From Pseudomonas sp. N3-W (GTDB lineage: Bacteria > Pseudomonadota > Gammaproteobacteria > Pseudomonadales > Pseudomonadaceae), in the NCBI RefSeq assembly GCF_024970185.1, contig NZ_CP103965.1:6343001-6407000 (forward strand): 64,000 nucleotides of DNA, read 5' to 3'. The notes below the pieces were generated by a model. That model worked only from the letters and a program-made list of their open reading frames with translations, was not told the origin of the DNA and ran no database searches. Positions within the stretch are counted from its first letter, which is position 1. Every line of letters begins with the position of its first letter. Of this stretch, positions 27,516 to 36,765 are shown one piece after another. A program made the translations under genes and the position numbers.

Positions 27516-28481
27516 ATGTCTACGCACAGCCGCTCTTCGATTTTCTTCGCCTGTTCCCTGCTGGTTCTGCTGGCGGGTGCCGGGGGCTTCGGTTACTGGA
27601 AATCGATGCATGATCGCCTGCCCGAAGGCCTGTACGTCGGCAACGGCCGCCTCGAAGCCACCGAAGTGCAGATTGCCAGCAAGACGCCGGGGCGCCTGGC
27701 CGAAGTGCTGGTCGATGAAGGCGACAAAGTGACCAAGGGCCAGCTGCTGGCCCGCATGGACACCCGCACCCTCGAAGCCCAGCGCAACCAGGCCGACGCC
27801 GAAGTGCTGCGCGCCCGGGAAAATCTCGGCGCCGCCCAGGCCAACGTGCAGTTGCGCCAGAGTGAACTGCTGCTGGCGCAACAGGAACTCAAGCGCTCCC
27901 GGGAGCTGTTCAAGCACGGTTTCGTCAGCGGCCAGATCATCGATCAACAACAAGCACGGCTGGACACCGGCAGCGCAGCAGTGGCCGCGGCGCGCGCACA
28001 AATGTCGGCCGTCAGTGCGACCATCGGCGCAGCCCAGGCTCAAGTGGCGATGCTCACCAGCGAAATCGACGACAGCAGCCTGCGCGCCCCCATCGATGGT
28101 GTGATCCAACTGCGCATGGCCGAACCCGGCGAAGTGCTCGGGGCCGGCGGACGGGTATTGCTGCTGATCGATCCCAACGACCAGTACATGAATGTATACC
28201 TGCCCGCCTCGACCACCGGGCGCCTGGCGGTGGGTGATGAAGCGCGAGTGTTGCTCGACGCGCTGCCCGACCACCCGCTGCCGGCGAAAATCAGCTTCGT
28301 GGCGGCCAAGTCGCAGTTCACCCCCAAAGAAGTCGAGACCCGTGACGAACGCCAGAAACTGGTGTTCCGGGTCAAATTGCGCCTGACTGATCCCGCCGCC
28401 ATGCCCCAGGCCAAACCGGGCATGCCCGGCGGCGGTTATGTGCGGACCGCGCCTGTCGGCTGGCCGGTCAACCTGCAATGA
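27516..28481 (+). CDS. HlyD-family membrane fusion protein of an ABC exporter
   Basis: A 321-residue periplasmic adaptor with one N-terminal membrane anchor (SSIFFACSLLVLLAGAGGFG). The biotinyl-lipoyl-like halves flank a coiled-coil hairpin: GNGRLEATEVQIASKTPGRL before, and APIDGVIQLRMAEPGEVLGA after, with the helical hairpin at about 85-195. It resembles YbhG/YhiI. The start is at 27516, the first ATG that gives a short basic head before the anchor. It overlaps the ABC gene by four bases and is the first gene of a three-gene export operon. Confidence 0.9.
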   Translation: MSTHSRSSIFFACSLLVLLAGAGGFGYWKSMHDRLPEGLYVGNGRLEATEVQIASKTPGRLAEVLVDEGDKVTKGQLLARMDTRTLEAQRNQADAEVLRARENLGAAQANVQLRQSELLLAQQELKRSRELFKHGFVSGQIIDQQQARLDTGSAAVAAARAQMSAVSATIGAAQAQVAMLTSEIDDSSLRAPIDGVIQLRMAEPGEVLGAGGRVLLLIDPNDQYMNVYLPASTTGRLAVGDEARVLLDALPDHPLPAKISFVAAKSQFTPKEVETRDERQKLVFRVKLRLTDPAAMPQAKPGMPGGGYVRTAPVGWPVNLQ

Positions 28482-31201
28482 CCGGCCCGGCGCTGCAAGC
28501 GACGGGTATTGCTCATCGGTACGGCAAGCAGCAGGCCCTGAGCGACATCACGTTCAGCCTGCCCGCCGGCACCCGTTGCGGGCTGATCGGCCCCGATGGC
28601 GCCGGCAAATCAAGCTTGCTGGGGCTGATCGCAGGCGTGAAGACCCTGCAACAGGGTCAGCTTGAGGTGCTTGGCGGCTCGATCCAGGATCGTCGCCATC
28701 GCAACAGCCTCTATCCGCGCATCGCCTTCATGCCCCAAGGCCTGGGCGGCAACCTTTATCCAGAGCTGTCGATCAGCGAGAACATCCACTTTTTCGCCAC
28801 GCTGTTCGGGCTGCCGAAAGCCGAATGCGATCAGCGCATGCACAGCCTGTTGCTGGCCACCGATCTGCTGCGCTTTGCCGACCGCCCGGCGGGCAAGCTG
28901 TCCGGCGGCATGAAACAGAAACTCGGCCTGTGTTGCGCACTGATCCACGAACCGGATCTGTTGATCCTCGACGAGCCGACCACAGGCGTCGATCCCCTGT
29001 CCCGCCGGCGCTTCTGGGAGCTGGTGGACGATGTGCGCCGGCAACGCCCGCAACTGACGCTGCTTGTAGCCACGGCGTACATGGAAGAAGCCGAACAGTT
29101 CGAACATTGCCTGATGCTCGACGGTGGCAAGCTGATTGCCACCGGTTTGAGCAGCGAACTGGCCGCCGCCACGCCCAGCGGCAAACTCGACGAAGCCTTT
29201 ACCCATTTCCAGGGCAACAGCGGTCACGACAACCAGCCACTGGTGATTCCGCCCCGCAGCGGAACCAACACCGATGTCGCCATCGAAGCCCACGACCTGA
29301 CCCTGCGCTTCGGCGATTTCACCGCCGTGGACAAGGTCAGCTTCGCCATTGGCCGGGGCGAGATTTTCGGTTTTCTCGGCTCCAACGGCTGCGGCAAAAC
29401 CACCACCATGAAAGTCCTCACCGGGTTGATGCCGGCCAGCGAAGGCAGTGCCACGCTGCTGGGCAACCCGGTGAATGCCAAGGACCTGGCGACCCGTAAA
29501 CGCGTCGGTTTCATGTCGCAGAGTTTCTCGCTGTACGGCGAACTCAGCGTGCGGCAGAACCTCGACTTGCACGCCCGGCTGTTCGACTTGCCCAAAGCCG
29601 AGAGCGCCCAGCGTATTGACGAGCTGATCCAGCGCTTCAATCTCGGCAGCGTCGCCGAGCAACAGTCCGGCGCCCTGCCGCTGGGTTTGCGCCAGCGTCT
29701 GTCGCTCGCGGTCGCGGTGCTGCATCGCCCGGAAGTGCTGATCCTCGACGAGCCAACCTCCGGCGTGGACCCGGCAGCACGAGACGACTTCTGGCGGCTG
29801 CTGATCGAACTGTCCCGCGAACAGGGTGTGACGATCTTCCTCTCCACGCACTTCATGAACGAAGCCCAGCGCTGCGACCGTATCTCGTTGATGCATGCCG
29901 GCAAGGTGCTGGCTTGCGATACCCCGGCCGCGCTGCAACAACAGTTCAAGGGCCAGACACTGGAAGCAGCGTTCGTCACCTGCCTGGAACAGGCTCAAGG
30001 CACACCTGACACACCGACACCTGAAGCGCCGATTGATACGCCGACGAGCCCGAGCAAACCGATCAAGGACCGGGCGTTCAGCGTTGGCCGGTTGGTGGCG
30101 GTAGCGAGTCGCGAAGGCAAGGAGTTGCTGCGCGACAAGGTGCGCATGGCCTTCGCCCTGCTCGGGGCGGTGTTCATGATGGTGATCTTTGGTTTCGGCA
30201 TTTCGCTGGATGTGGAAAAGCTCGCCTTTGCCGTCTTCGATCAGGACCAGACGCCGCAAAGCCGCGCTTATCTGGAAGCCTTTCGCAGTTCACGCTACTT
30301 CGCCGAACAGCCGCCGATTCACGATTCGAAACAGCTGCACCAACGTCTGCAACGCTCGGAAATCAAACTGGCGCTGGAGATCCCGCCAGGATTTGGCCGC
30401 GACCTGTATGCCGGACGCCAGCCGACCGTAGCGGCATGGCTGGATGGCGGCATGCCGTTTCGCGCCGAAACCAGCCGCAACTACGTGGAAGCCGTGCACC
30501 AGGCCAATCTCGAACAGCTGGCCGAACAGAGCAGCCCGGCCTTGCGTCCGCAGGCAGCGGCCAAACTGGAAACCCGTTTTCGTTATAACCAGGACGTGGT
30601 CAGCGTCAACGCCATCGGCCCCGGCGTGATGGCGCTGATTCTGGCGTTCATCCCGGCGATGCTCACGGCGCTGGGGATCGTGCGCGAGAAGGAGTTGGGA
30701 TCGATCACCAACTTCTACGCCACGCCGCTGACGCGCCTGGAGTTCCTGCTCGGCAAGCAGGCGCCGTATCTGGCGATCAGCCTGGTCAACCTCGCGGTGC
30801 TGGTGGCGATGAACCGCTGGCTGTTCGGCGTGCCGTTCAAGGGCAGCGCCCTGACCCTGGCCTTCGGCGGGCTGCTTTATGTATTGGCAACGACCAGCAT
30901 GGGCCTGCTGATTTCCGCGTTCACCCGCACCCAGATCGCCGCGATCCTCGGCACCATGATCATCACCAGCCTGCCGACCATCCAGTTTTCCGGGCTGATC
31001 GTGCCGCGCTCCTCCCTCGAAGGCGCGGCGGCCGTATCGGGCATGCTGTTTCCGGCGGGTTATTTCCTCGACATCGCCGTGGGCACTTTCACCAAAGCGC
31101 TGGACCTGCGACAGCTGTGGCCGCAATGCCTGGCGCTATTCGGGTTCTTTCTGGCGTTTACCGGGCTCAGCCTGGTCATGCTGAAAAAGCAGGAGGTCTG
31201 A
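28478..31201 (+). CDS. Fused double-ATPase/permease ABC exporter subunit (RbbA/YhiH-like)
   Basis: A 907-residue protein with three parts. ATPase 1 (about 5-235) has Walker A GPDGAGKSS at 39-47 and signature LSGGMKQK. ATPase 2 (about 270-500) has Walker A GSNGCGKTT near 301; its signature is degenerate (LPLGLRQRLSLA near 402). The ABC-2 permease (about 535-905) has one early membrane segment, a periplasmic loop, and a cluster of segments from about 705. The layout is that of the YhiH (RbbA) type encoded next to HlyD and a second permease. Export of drugs or toxic organics is likely; ribosome association proposed for RbbA is not evident here. Confidence 0.9.
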   Translation: MTGPALQATGIAHRYGKQQALSDITFSLPAGTRCGLIGPDGAGKSSLLGLIAGVKTLQQGQLEVLGGSIQDRRHRNSLYPRIAFMPQGLGGNLYPELSISENIHFFATLFGLPKAECDQRMHSLLLATDLLRFADRPAGKLSGGMKQKLGLCCALIHEPDLLILDEPTTGVDPLSRRRFWELVDDVRRQRPQLTLLVATAYMEEAEQFEHCLMLDGGKLIATGLSSELAAATPSGKLDEAFTHFQGNSGHDNQPLVIPPRSGTNTDVAIEAHDLTLRFGDFTAVDKVSFAIGRGEIFGFLGSNGCGKTTTMKVLTGLMPASEGSATLLGNPVNAKDLATRKRVGFMSQSFSLYGELSVRQNLDLHARLFDLPKAESAQRIDELIQRFNLGSVAEQQSGALPLGLRQRLSLAVAVLHRPEVLILDEPTSGVDPAARDDFWRLLIELSREQGVTIFLSTHFMNEAQRCDRISLMHAGKVLACDTPAALQQQFKGQTLEAAFVTCLEQAQGTPDTPTPEAPIDTPTSPSKPIKDRAFSVGRLVAVASREGKELLRDKVRMAFALLGAVFMMVIFGFGISLDVEKLAFAVFDQDQTPQSRAYLEAFRSSRYFAEQPPIHDSKQLHQRLQRSEIKLALEIPPGFGRDLYAGRQPTVAAWLDGGMPFRAETSRNYVEAVHQANLEQLAEQSSPALRPQAAAKLETRFRYNQDVVSVNAIGPGVMALILAFIPAMLTALGIVREKELGSITNFYATPLTRLEFLLGKQAPYLAISLVNLAVLVAMNRWLFGVPFKGSALTLAFGGLLYVLATTSMGLLISAFTRTQIAAILGTMIITSLPTIQFSGLIVPRSSLEGAAAVSGMLFPAGYFLDIAVGTFTKALDLRQLWPQCLALFGFFLAFTGLSLVMLKKQEV

Positions 31202-32319
31202 TGCACAAGCTTGCGCACATCCTGCGGCTGGGCCTCAAGGAGCTGACCAGCCTGCAGCACGACAGCGTGTTGCTGCTGTTCCTGTTCTACGCCTTTACCG
31301 TGGCGATCTACATGCCGGCGGCGGGCTCGGTGATCGGCGTGCACAACGCCAGCGTGGCCATCGTCGATGAAGACCACAGCCACCTGTCCCGAGAACTGGC
31401 CCAGGCGCTGCAACCGCCGGAATTCCAGCATCCAGTGCTGCTGCCTTACGGGCAACTCGATCAGGTGATGGACAGCGGCCAGTACACTTTTGTGATCAAC
31501 GTGCCGGCCAACTTCCAGACCGACTTGCTGGCCGGGCGCCAACCCGCGGTGCAGGTCAATGTCGACGCCACCGCCATGAGCCAGGCGTTCATGGGCGCTG
31601 GCTACATCGGGCGGATCTTCCAGCGTGAACTGCTGAGCTACAGCGGCCAGAGCGACGCGGCAAGCAAGGCGCCGGCGCTGCTGACCACCCGGGCATTGTT
31701 CAACACCAATCTGGAGGGCGGCTGGTTTCTGGCGGTGATTCAGATCGTCAACAACATCACCATTCTCGCCATCATCCTGACCGGCACGGCGCTGCTGCGT
31801 GAACGCGAACACGGCACGCTCGACCATTTACTGGTGTTGCCGCTGACAGCGCTGGAAATCATGCTGGCGAAAATATGGAGCAACATGCTGGTGGTGGTGC
31901 TGTGCACCTGGGTGTCGCTGGAGGTGATTGTCAAAGGTGCGCTGGGCGTGCCGCTGGCCGGGTCCATGACGTTGTTCCTGCTGGTGACGGCGGTTTACCT
32001 GTTCGCCAGTACTGCGCTGGGGATTTTTCTCGCGACCCTGGCCCGTTCGACACCGCAGTTCGGCCTGTTGGCGATTCCGGTGATTATCCCGATGTTGCTG
32101 CTGTCCGGCGGCAGCACGCCGCTGGACAGCATGCCGCAATGGCTGCAATGGGTGATGCAGGGCTCGCCGTCGACACACTTTGTCAGCCTCAGCGCCGCGA
32201 TTCTGTTTCGCGATGCCGGGTTGAGTGTGGTGTGGCCGGATTTGCTGGCGTTGACGGGGATCGGCCTGGTGTTCTTTGCGATTGCGCTGATGCGGTTTCG
32301 CAAGAGCCTGGCGTCCTGA
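31201..32319 (+). CDS. ABC-2 type exporter permease
   Basis: A 372-residue ABC-2 permease, probably the partner of the permease half fused to the ATPases upstream. One membrane segment lies near the N terminus (SVLLLFLFYAFTVAIYMPA), a periplasmic domain follows, and five segments cluster from about residue 175 (IVNNITILAIILTGTALLRE onward). The ELPREHGTLDHL-like loop is present as REREHGTLDHLLVLPL. Its ATG shares its A with the TGA of the upstream gene, so the two are translationally coupled. Resembles YbhR/YhhJ. Confidence 0.9.
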   Translation: MHKLAHILRLGLKELTSLQHDSVLLLFLFYAFTVAIYMPAAGSVIGVHNASVAIVDEDHSHLSRELAQALQPPEFQHPVLLPYGQLDQVMDSGQYTFVINVPANFQTDLLAGRQPAVQVNVDATAMSQAFMGAGYIGRIFQRELLSYSGQSDAASKAPALLTTRALFNTNLEGGWFLAVIQIVNNITILAIILTGTALLREREHGTLDHLLVLPLTALEIMLAKIWSNMLVVVLCTWVSLEVIVKGALGVPLAGSMTLFLLVTAVYLFASTALGIFLATLARSTPQFGLLAIPVIIPMLLLSGGSTPLDSMPQWLQWVMQGSPSTHFVSLSAAILFRDAGLSVVWPDLLALTGIGLVFFAIALMRFRKSLAS

Positions 32320-32322
32320 CCC

Positions 32323-32345
32323 CCATTCGCGAGCAGGCCCGCCCA
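32323..32345. repeat. Degenerate REP remnant
   Basis: CATTCGCGAGCAGGCCCGCC resembles one arm of the TGTGGGAGC family but lacks a complete palindrome. It lies between the convergent permease and FliL-like genes. Confidence 0.45.
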
Positions 32346-32358
32346 GACAACCTATGAC

Positions 32359-32769
32359 TTACTGAATGATCAGGTTGTTGAACAACAGATCCTCAACCAC
32401 CGGCTTGCCGGTTTCATCATTCATTATTTGCTGGGTCTGTTTCAGGGCTTCCTGACGCAGCTTTTCCTTGCCATCGATGCTGTTCATCGCCTCGGTGGTC
32501 TGCTGAGTGAAGAGCGCCACCAGTTGATTGCGAATGAAGGGCTCGTTGGCCTTGACCGCCTTGATCGCCTCATCGCCGGTCACGCGCAGCGCCACGTCCG
32601 CCTTGAACACCTTTAACTTCGGCGTGCCATCCAAGCCATAGTTGCCGACGAACGGCGGGCTCAGGGTGATATAGCTGACCTTCGGGGCTTCACCTTCTTT
32701 GGCTGCTTCTTCGGCCATCGCTGCCATGGGCAGAGACAGGGCCAGCATCAACATGATCCACGCTTTCAC
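32359..32769 (-). CDS. FliL-like exported protein
   Basis: A 136-residue protein with a cleavable-looking N terminus (VKAWIMLMLALSLPMAAMAEE) and a FliL-family body: YITLSPPFVGNYGL, LKVFKADVALRVTGDEAIKA, then the conserved helix and LLFNNLIIQ end. I start at GTG 32769 because AAGGAG lies six bases before it, whereas longer frames lack a site. True FliL is in the flagellar operon; this copy stands alone, so a flagellar role should not be assumed despite the usual annotation. Its C-terminal domain resembles stomatin-like FliL folds. Confidence 0.82.
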   Translation of the reverse strand: MKAWIMLMLALSLPMAAMAEEAAKEGEAPKVSYITLSPPFVGNYGLDGTPKLKVFKADVALRVTGDEAIKAVKANEPFIRNQLVALFTQQTTEAMNSIDGKEKLRQEALKQTQQIMNDETGKPVVEDLLFNNLIIQ

Positions 32770-32919
32770 AATTCGCTCCTTATCCGGTTTGCGGCCTAGC
32801 ATAACGACCCGTCGCGCAAGCACAAGCTTATGGCTGGCTATCAGGGGCGGGCATGCTCGTTGACCCATTGACTCACACACCTACACTTATCGGCCATCAC
32901 TCCCAAAGGAATAGCCCTG

Positions 32920-33897
32920 ATGAAAGCCGTGCTGTGCAAAGCCTTCGGCCCTGCCGAATTGCTGGTGCTGGAAGACGTCGCCAGCCCTGTGGCGAAGAAG
33001 AACGAAATCCTGCTGGAGGTGCACGCCGCCGGGGTCAACTTTCCGGACACGCTGATCATCGAGGGCAAATACCAGTTCAAGCCGCCCTTCCCGTTTTCGC
33101 CCGGTGGCGAAGCAGCTGGCGTGGTCAGCGCGGTAGGAGAAAAAATCAGCCACCTCAAGGTCGGCGACCGGGTCATGGCCCTGACTGGTTGGGGCAGCTT
33201 TGCCGAGCAGGTCGCAGTGCCAGGCTACAACGTGCTGCCAATCCCGCCCTTGATGGACTTCAACACCGCCGCCGCGTTCAGCATGACCTACGGCACTTCA
33301 ATGCACGCCCTCAAGCAACGGGCCAACCTGCAACCGGGTGAAACCCTGCTGGTGCTTGGCGCTTCCGGAGGTGTTGGCCTGGCCGCCGTGGAAATCGGCA
33401 AAGCCATGGGTGCCCGGGTCATCGCCGCCGCCAGCAGCGCGGAAAAACTCGCCGTGGCCAAGGCAGCCGGTGCCGACGAACTGATCAACTACAGCGAAAC
33501 CAGCCTCAAGGACGAAATCAAACGCCTGACCGGCGGCAACGGTGCCGATGTGATCTACGACCCAGTCGGCGGCGACCTCTTCGATCAGGCCGTGCGCGCC
33601 ATCGCCTGGAACGGCCGCCTGCTGGTGGTCGGTTTCGCCAGCGGGCGAATTCCCGAATTCCCGGTCAACCTCGCCCTGCTCAAAGGCGCAGCGGTGGTCG
33701 GCGTATTCTGGGGCTCGTTCGCCCAGCGTCAGCCGCAGGACAATGCAGCGAACTTCCAACAGTTGTTTGCCTGGTTTGCCGAGGGCAAATTGAAACCGCT
33801 GGTATCGCAGGTGTATCCGCTGGGGGATGCGGCCAAGGCGATTGATGATCTTGGTCAGCGTCGGGCGGTTGGGAAGGTGGTGGTGCAGGTGCGCTGA
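32920..33897 (+). CDS. Zinc-free quinone oxidoreductase, MDR superfamily
   Basis: A 325-residue NADPH:quinone-reductase-like medium-chain dehydrogenase. The nucleotide-binding motif is LGASGGVGLAAVEIGKAMGA; the N-terminal GroES-like domain has the PFPFSPGGEAAGVVSAVG segment. Zinc-ligand cysteines are absent, as in the QOR class. The gene is monocistronic, divergent from the FliL-like gene. Natural substrate is uncertain; acryloyl-CoA or enone reduction is also found in the family. Confidence 0.88.
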   Translation: MKAVLCKAFGPAELLVLEDVASPVAKKNEILLEVHAAGVNFPDTLIIEGKYQFKPPFPFSPGGEAAGVVSAVGEKISHLKVGDRVMALTGWGSFAEQVAVPGYNVLPIPPLMDFNTAAAFSMTYGTSMHALKQRANLQPGETLLVLGASGGVGLAAVEIGKAMGARVIAAASSAEKLAVAKAAGADELINYSETSLKDEIKRLTGGNGADVIYDPVGGDLFDQAVRAIAWNGRLLVVGFASGRIPEFPVNLALLKGAAVVGVFWGSFAQRQPQDNAANFQQLFAWFAEGKLKPLVSQVYPLGDAAKAIDDLGQRRAVGKVVVQVR

Positions 33898-33932
33898 AAA
33901 CGGTGAGCGACCTGGCTTCTCTGAAGGACCAG

Positions 33933-34562
33933 TCAACCTCCGGTCGTGGCGGCGATATCTCCCGGCAGCAGGTGTTCCTGAATTTTCTGGCTGCCGGACT
34001 CGATCAGTTGGCCCTGGTGATCGAAGCGCAGCACAATGAGCCAGTCATAGACGTCTTCCGGCCACTTTTTCTGACCGGTCAATGCCTGGCCATCTCCGCC
34101 GAACGCCGCGATCAGCTTGTTGATACGACTGTGATGCCAGGCGATCAATACCGTTTGCGCCTGATTGTTCTTGCGCAGGGATTTGACCAGTTTGTCGACT
34201 TCATCATCGGCAAAAGGTTGTTCAATAGGCAATTGCAGGCGTTGCGCCAGTGGCATCAGCGTCAGCCGTGGTCGGCTGCTGTCAGGGCTGTCGCTGGTGG
34301 CGATCAGGCGCTGCGGGGTCAATGGCAGACCATTGAGGGTTAGCGGGTCGAAGTAGCTGGCGTAGGCGCCAGCGCGCTGTTCGCCCTTGGCATTCAATAG
34401 CGGGCCCTGGTCGGGTTTCTCGGCGTGACGAACGATCAGCACCGTGACATCGCTCAGGCCGCGCGCCTCTTTTTCCTGTGCGTGGGCCAACGTCTGAATC
34501 GAGAGCATCAATGCCGGCACCAGCAACAATCCCGACACAAGCGTGCGTAACCTGGCGACCAT
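33933..34562 (-). CDS. Exported histidine phosphatase family protein
   Basis: A 209-residue protein with a Sec signal peptide (LVPALMLSIQTLAHAQ) and a branch-1-like histidine phosphatase domain. The catalytic RHAEK is at about 45-49, a shortened variant of RHG. A second catalytic histidine is probably in WHHSRINKLI, and arginines in SDSPDSSRPRLT could bind phosphate. The mature domain is small. Location should be periplasmic. It is convergent with the oxidoreductase gene and divergent from glpT, across a REP palindrome. Substrate unknown. Confidence 0.8.
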   Translation of the reverse strand: MVARLRTLVSGLLLVPALMLSIQTLAHAQEKEARGLSDVTVLIVRHAEKPDQGPLLNAKGEQRAGAYASYFDPLTLNGLPLTPQRLIATSDSPDSSRPRLTLMPLAQRLQLPIEQPFADDEVDKLVKSLRKNNQAQTVLIAWHHSRINKLIAAFGGDGQALTGQKKWPEDVYDWLIVLRFDHQGQLIESGSQKIQEHLLPGDIAATTGG

Positions 34563-34608
34563 CGTCCTTTCCTTTAGTCAGTGTTCGGATCAATCGACTC
34601 TAGACCAA

Positions 34609-34636
34609 CCTGTGGGAGCAAGCCCGCTCCCACAGG
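34609..34636. repeat. Single REP palindrome
   Basis: CCTGTGGGAGC and GCTCCCACAGG arms surround six bases. It sits between the divergent starts of the phosphatase and glpT genes, an unusual place since REPs normally avoid 5' regions. Confidence 0.75.
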
Positions 34637-34643
34637 TTTTAGC

Positions 34644-34663
34644 GATGTTCGTTAGAGAACACT
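34644..34663. promoter_or_regulatory. Candidate GlpR operator 1 for glpT
   Basis: GATGTTCGTTAGAGAACACT contains the inverted pair TGTTC and GAACA with six bases between, close to the E. coli GlpR consensus WATGTTCGWTAWCGAACATW as I recall it. It lies about 110 bases before the glpT start. Confidence 0.45.
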
Positions 34664-34706
34664 CGATCTCGCACATTTCCACTGTTTTGCCAATGAGAAG
34701 CGGTGC

Positions 34707-34726
34707 TATTTTCGGTAACGAAACTG
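34707..34726. promoter_or_regulatory. Candidate GlpR operator 2 for glpT
   Basis: TATTTTCGGTAACGAAACTG carries the palindrome TTTCG-GTAA-CGAAA and matches the same consensus. It lies about 45-65 bases before the glpT start, where it would overlap the promoter. Two operators in tandem would permit DeoR-type repressor cooperation. Confidence 0.5.
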
Positions 34727-34771
34727 TAACATTCGCATCCGCAGTCAAAACAAGAAATTTGGAGCTCTTGA

Positions 34772-36121
34772 ATGTTTGCTTTCTTTCGCCCTGCCACACA
34801 TCAGGCACCCCTGCCTGAAGAAAAAATAGACAGCACTTACCGACGCCTTCGCTGGCAGATCTTCGCCGGGATCTTCTTTGGGTACGCGGGTTATTACCTG
34901 CTGCGCAAGAACTTCTCCCTGGCCATGCCGTATCTGATCGACGAGGGTTATACCCGTGGCCAGCTGGGCCTGGCAATGTCGGCGATTGCCATCGCTTATG
35001 GCCTGTCGAAATTCCTCATGGGGCTGGTGTCCGACCGTTCCAACCCGCGTTATTTCCTGCCGTTCGGCCTGCTGATTTCGGCCGGGGTGATGTTCATCTT
35101 CGGTTTCGCACCGTGGGCCACCTCCAGCGTGACCATGATGTTCATCCTGTTGTTCATCAACGGTTGGGCTCAGGGCATGGGTTGGCCGCCAAGTGGCCGG
35201 ACCATGGTGCACTGGTGGTCGCAGAAAGAACGCGGTGGTGTGGTGTCCGTGTGGAACGTGGCGCACAACGTGGGCGGCGGCCTGATCGGTCCGTTGTTCC
35301 TGCTCGGCATGGGCCTGTTCAATGACTGGCACGCGGCGTTCTACGTGCCGGCAGCGGTAGCATTGGCCGTGGCGGCGTTCGCGTTCGTGACCATGCGCGA
35401 CACCCCGCAATCGGTCGGCCTGCCGCCAATCGAGCAGTACAAGAATGACTACCCGGAAGGCTATGACGCCAGCCACGAAGACGAATTCAGCGCCAAGGAA
35501 ATCTTCGTCAAATACGTGCTGCGCAACAAGATGCTCTGGTACATCGCCATGGCCAACGTCTTCGTCTATCTGCTGCGCTACGGCGTACTGGACTGGGCGC
35601 CGACCTACCTCAAGGAAGCCAAGCACTTCACCGTGGACACCACGTCCTGGGCGTACTTCTTCTATGAATGGGCCGGTATTCCGGGCACGCTGCTGTGCGG
35701 CTGGATGTCGGACAAGATCTTCCGTGGCAACCGTGGCCTGACCGGCATGGTGTTCATGGCGTTGGTGACTGTGGCGACGCTGGTGTATTGGCTCAACCCG
35801 GCCGGCAACCCGACCGTGGACATGATTGCGCTGTTCTCCATCGGCTTCCTGATCTACGGCCCGGTGATGCTGATTGGTCTGCAAGCGCTGGAACTGGCAC
35901 CGAAGAAAGCTGCCGGTACGGCGGCAGGTTTCACGGGACTGTTCGGTTACCTGGGCGGTTCGGTCGCGGCCAGTGCCGCGATGGGCTACACCGTGGACCA
36001 CTTCGGTTGGGACGGCGGTTTCGTGCTGCTGGTAGGCGCGTGCATCCTGGCGATGGTGTGCCTGGCACCGACCCTATGGCACAAGCAGGTCGCCAGTCAG
36101 GGCCGCGAAGCGCTCGCCTGA
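34772..36121 (+). CDS. glpT: Glycerol-3-phosphate transporter
   Basis: A 449-residue major-facilitator antiporter that imports sn-glycerol-3-phosphate in exchange for phosphate; the family also imports fosfomycin. Twelve membrane segments are apparent. Family segments include [20 protein letters not shown] with the substrate arginine in helix 1, [19 protein letters not shown] and [17 protein letters not shown] with the second arginine. Two GlpR-like operators precede it. Its 3' end overlaps the convergent chaC-like gene by 25 bases. Confidence 0.95.
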   Translation: MFAFFRPATHQAPLPEEKIDSTYRRLRWQIFAGIFFGYAGYYLLRKNFSLAMPYLIDEGYTRGQLGLAMSAIAIAYGLSKFLMGLVSDRSNPRYFLPFGLLISAGVMFIFGFAPWATSSVTMMFILLFINGWAQGMGWPPSGRTMVHWWSQKERGGVVSVWNVAHNVGGGLIGPLFLLGMGLFNDWHAAFYVPAAVALAVAAFAFVTMRDTPQSVGLPPIEQYKNDYPEGYDASHEDEFSAKEIFVKYVLRNKMLWYIAMANVFVYLLRYGVLDWAPTYLKEAKHFTVDTTSWAYFFYEWAGIPGTLLCGWMSDKIFRGNRGLTGMVFMALVTVATLVYWLNPAGNPTVDMIALFSIGFLIYGPVMLIGLQALELAPKKAAGTAAGFTGLFGYLGGSVAASAAMGYTVDHFGWDGGFVLLVGACILAMVCLAPTLWHKQVASQGREALA

Positions 36122-36765
36122 TCGACCTTTGATTTGCAGCGCTTGAGCCGCGCCTCCAGATTCCGGTCTGGCATGGCGTGGCTACGCAGGGCGTGGGCGG
36201 TCTGCTCGACATAATCGCGAGTGGTGCCGTAACGCCCGCAAGCGCTCTCAAAGACCTGGCTCAGCACATGATCTGGCAAGTTGCCGGCATAGCTGGGCAG
36301 GTGCCGCTCCAATACAAATCCCAAGGCCTGAACCTGGCTGCCATCTTCAAGACGGCAGTTGAGCCAGTGCGGGCGATAGGAAGGGAATGGCATCTCCCGT
36401 TGCCACAGGGCATAGAGCGAAGCATCAAGTTGCTCTTCGGGCAGGCGATAGGCAAACCCGCTGCACGAGCCGCCGCGATCCAGGCCAAATACCAGGCCCG
36501 GCACTTCCGGCGTACCGCGATGCTCGTGGGACCACAGGTACAAACCGCGATGGTAGCCATGCACCCGTCCGCGAACGCGTTCCACCGCCGGGCATTCCGG
36601 ACGCCAGATCAGCGACCCATACGCGAACAGCCAGACCGGCCCACCCTTGTGGCGCGCCATGGTGATCTGCATCGAGCTGAGCAATTGTTCGTGAGTCAGC
36701 TGCGGCCCCAGATCGAGTCGCGGAGGATAAGCCAGATTCAGAAAAGCAGATTCAATGGCTGTCAT
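36097..36765 (-). CDS. chaC: Gamma-glutamylcyclotransferase of the ChaC family
   Basis: A 222-residue protein with the ChaC fold. The substrate loop is [14 protein letters not shown] near residue 43; [20 protein letters not shown] follows, and the catalytic glutamate is expected in the [16 protein letters not shown] region. ChaC enzymes cleave glutathione to 5-oxoproline and Cys-Gly. I start at the ATG giving [11 protein letters not shown]. The last 25 bases overlap the convergent glpT gene. No cation-transport genes are adjacent, so the historical name carries no functional meaning here. Confidence 0.87.
   Translation of the reverse strand: MTAIESAFLNLAYPPRLDLGPQLTHEQLLSSMQITMARHKGGPVWLFAYGSLIWRPECPAVERVRGRVHGYHRGLYLWSHEHRGTPEVPGLVFGLDRGGSCSGFAYRLPEEQLDASLYALWQREMPFPSYRPHWLNCRLEDGSQVQALGFVLERHLPSYAGNLPDHVLSQVFESACGRYGTTRDYVEQTAHALRSHAMPDRNLEARLKRCKSKVDQASASRP

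Noticed and set aside
32359..32769. Flagellar FliL assignment
   Set aside because: The protein is FliL-like, but no flagellar gene is nearby and it has an exported-protein N terminus, so I list it only as FliL-like.
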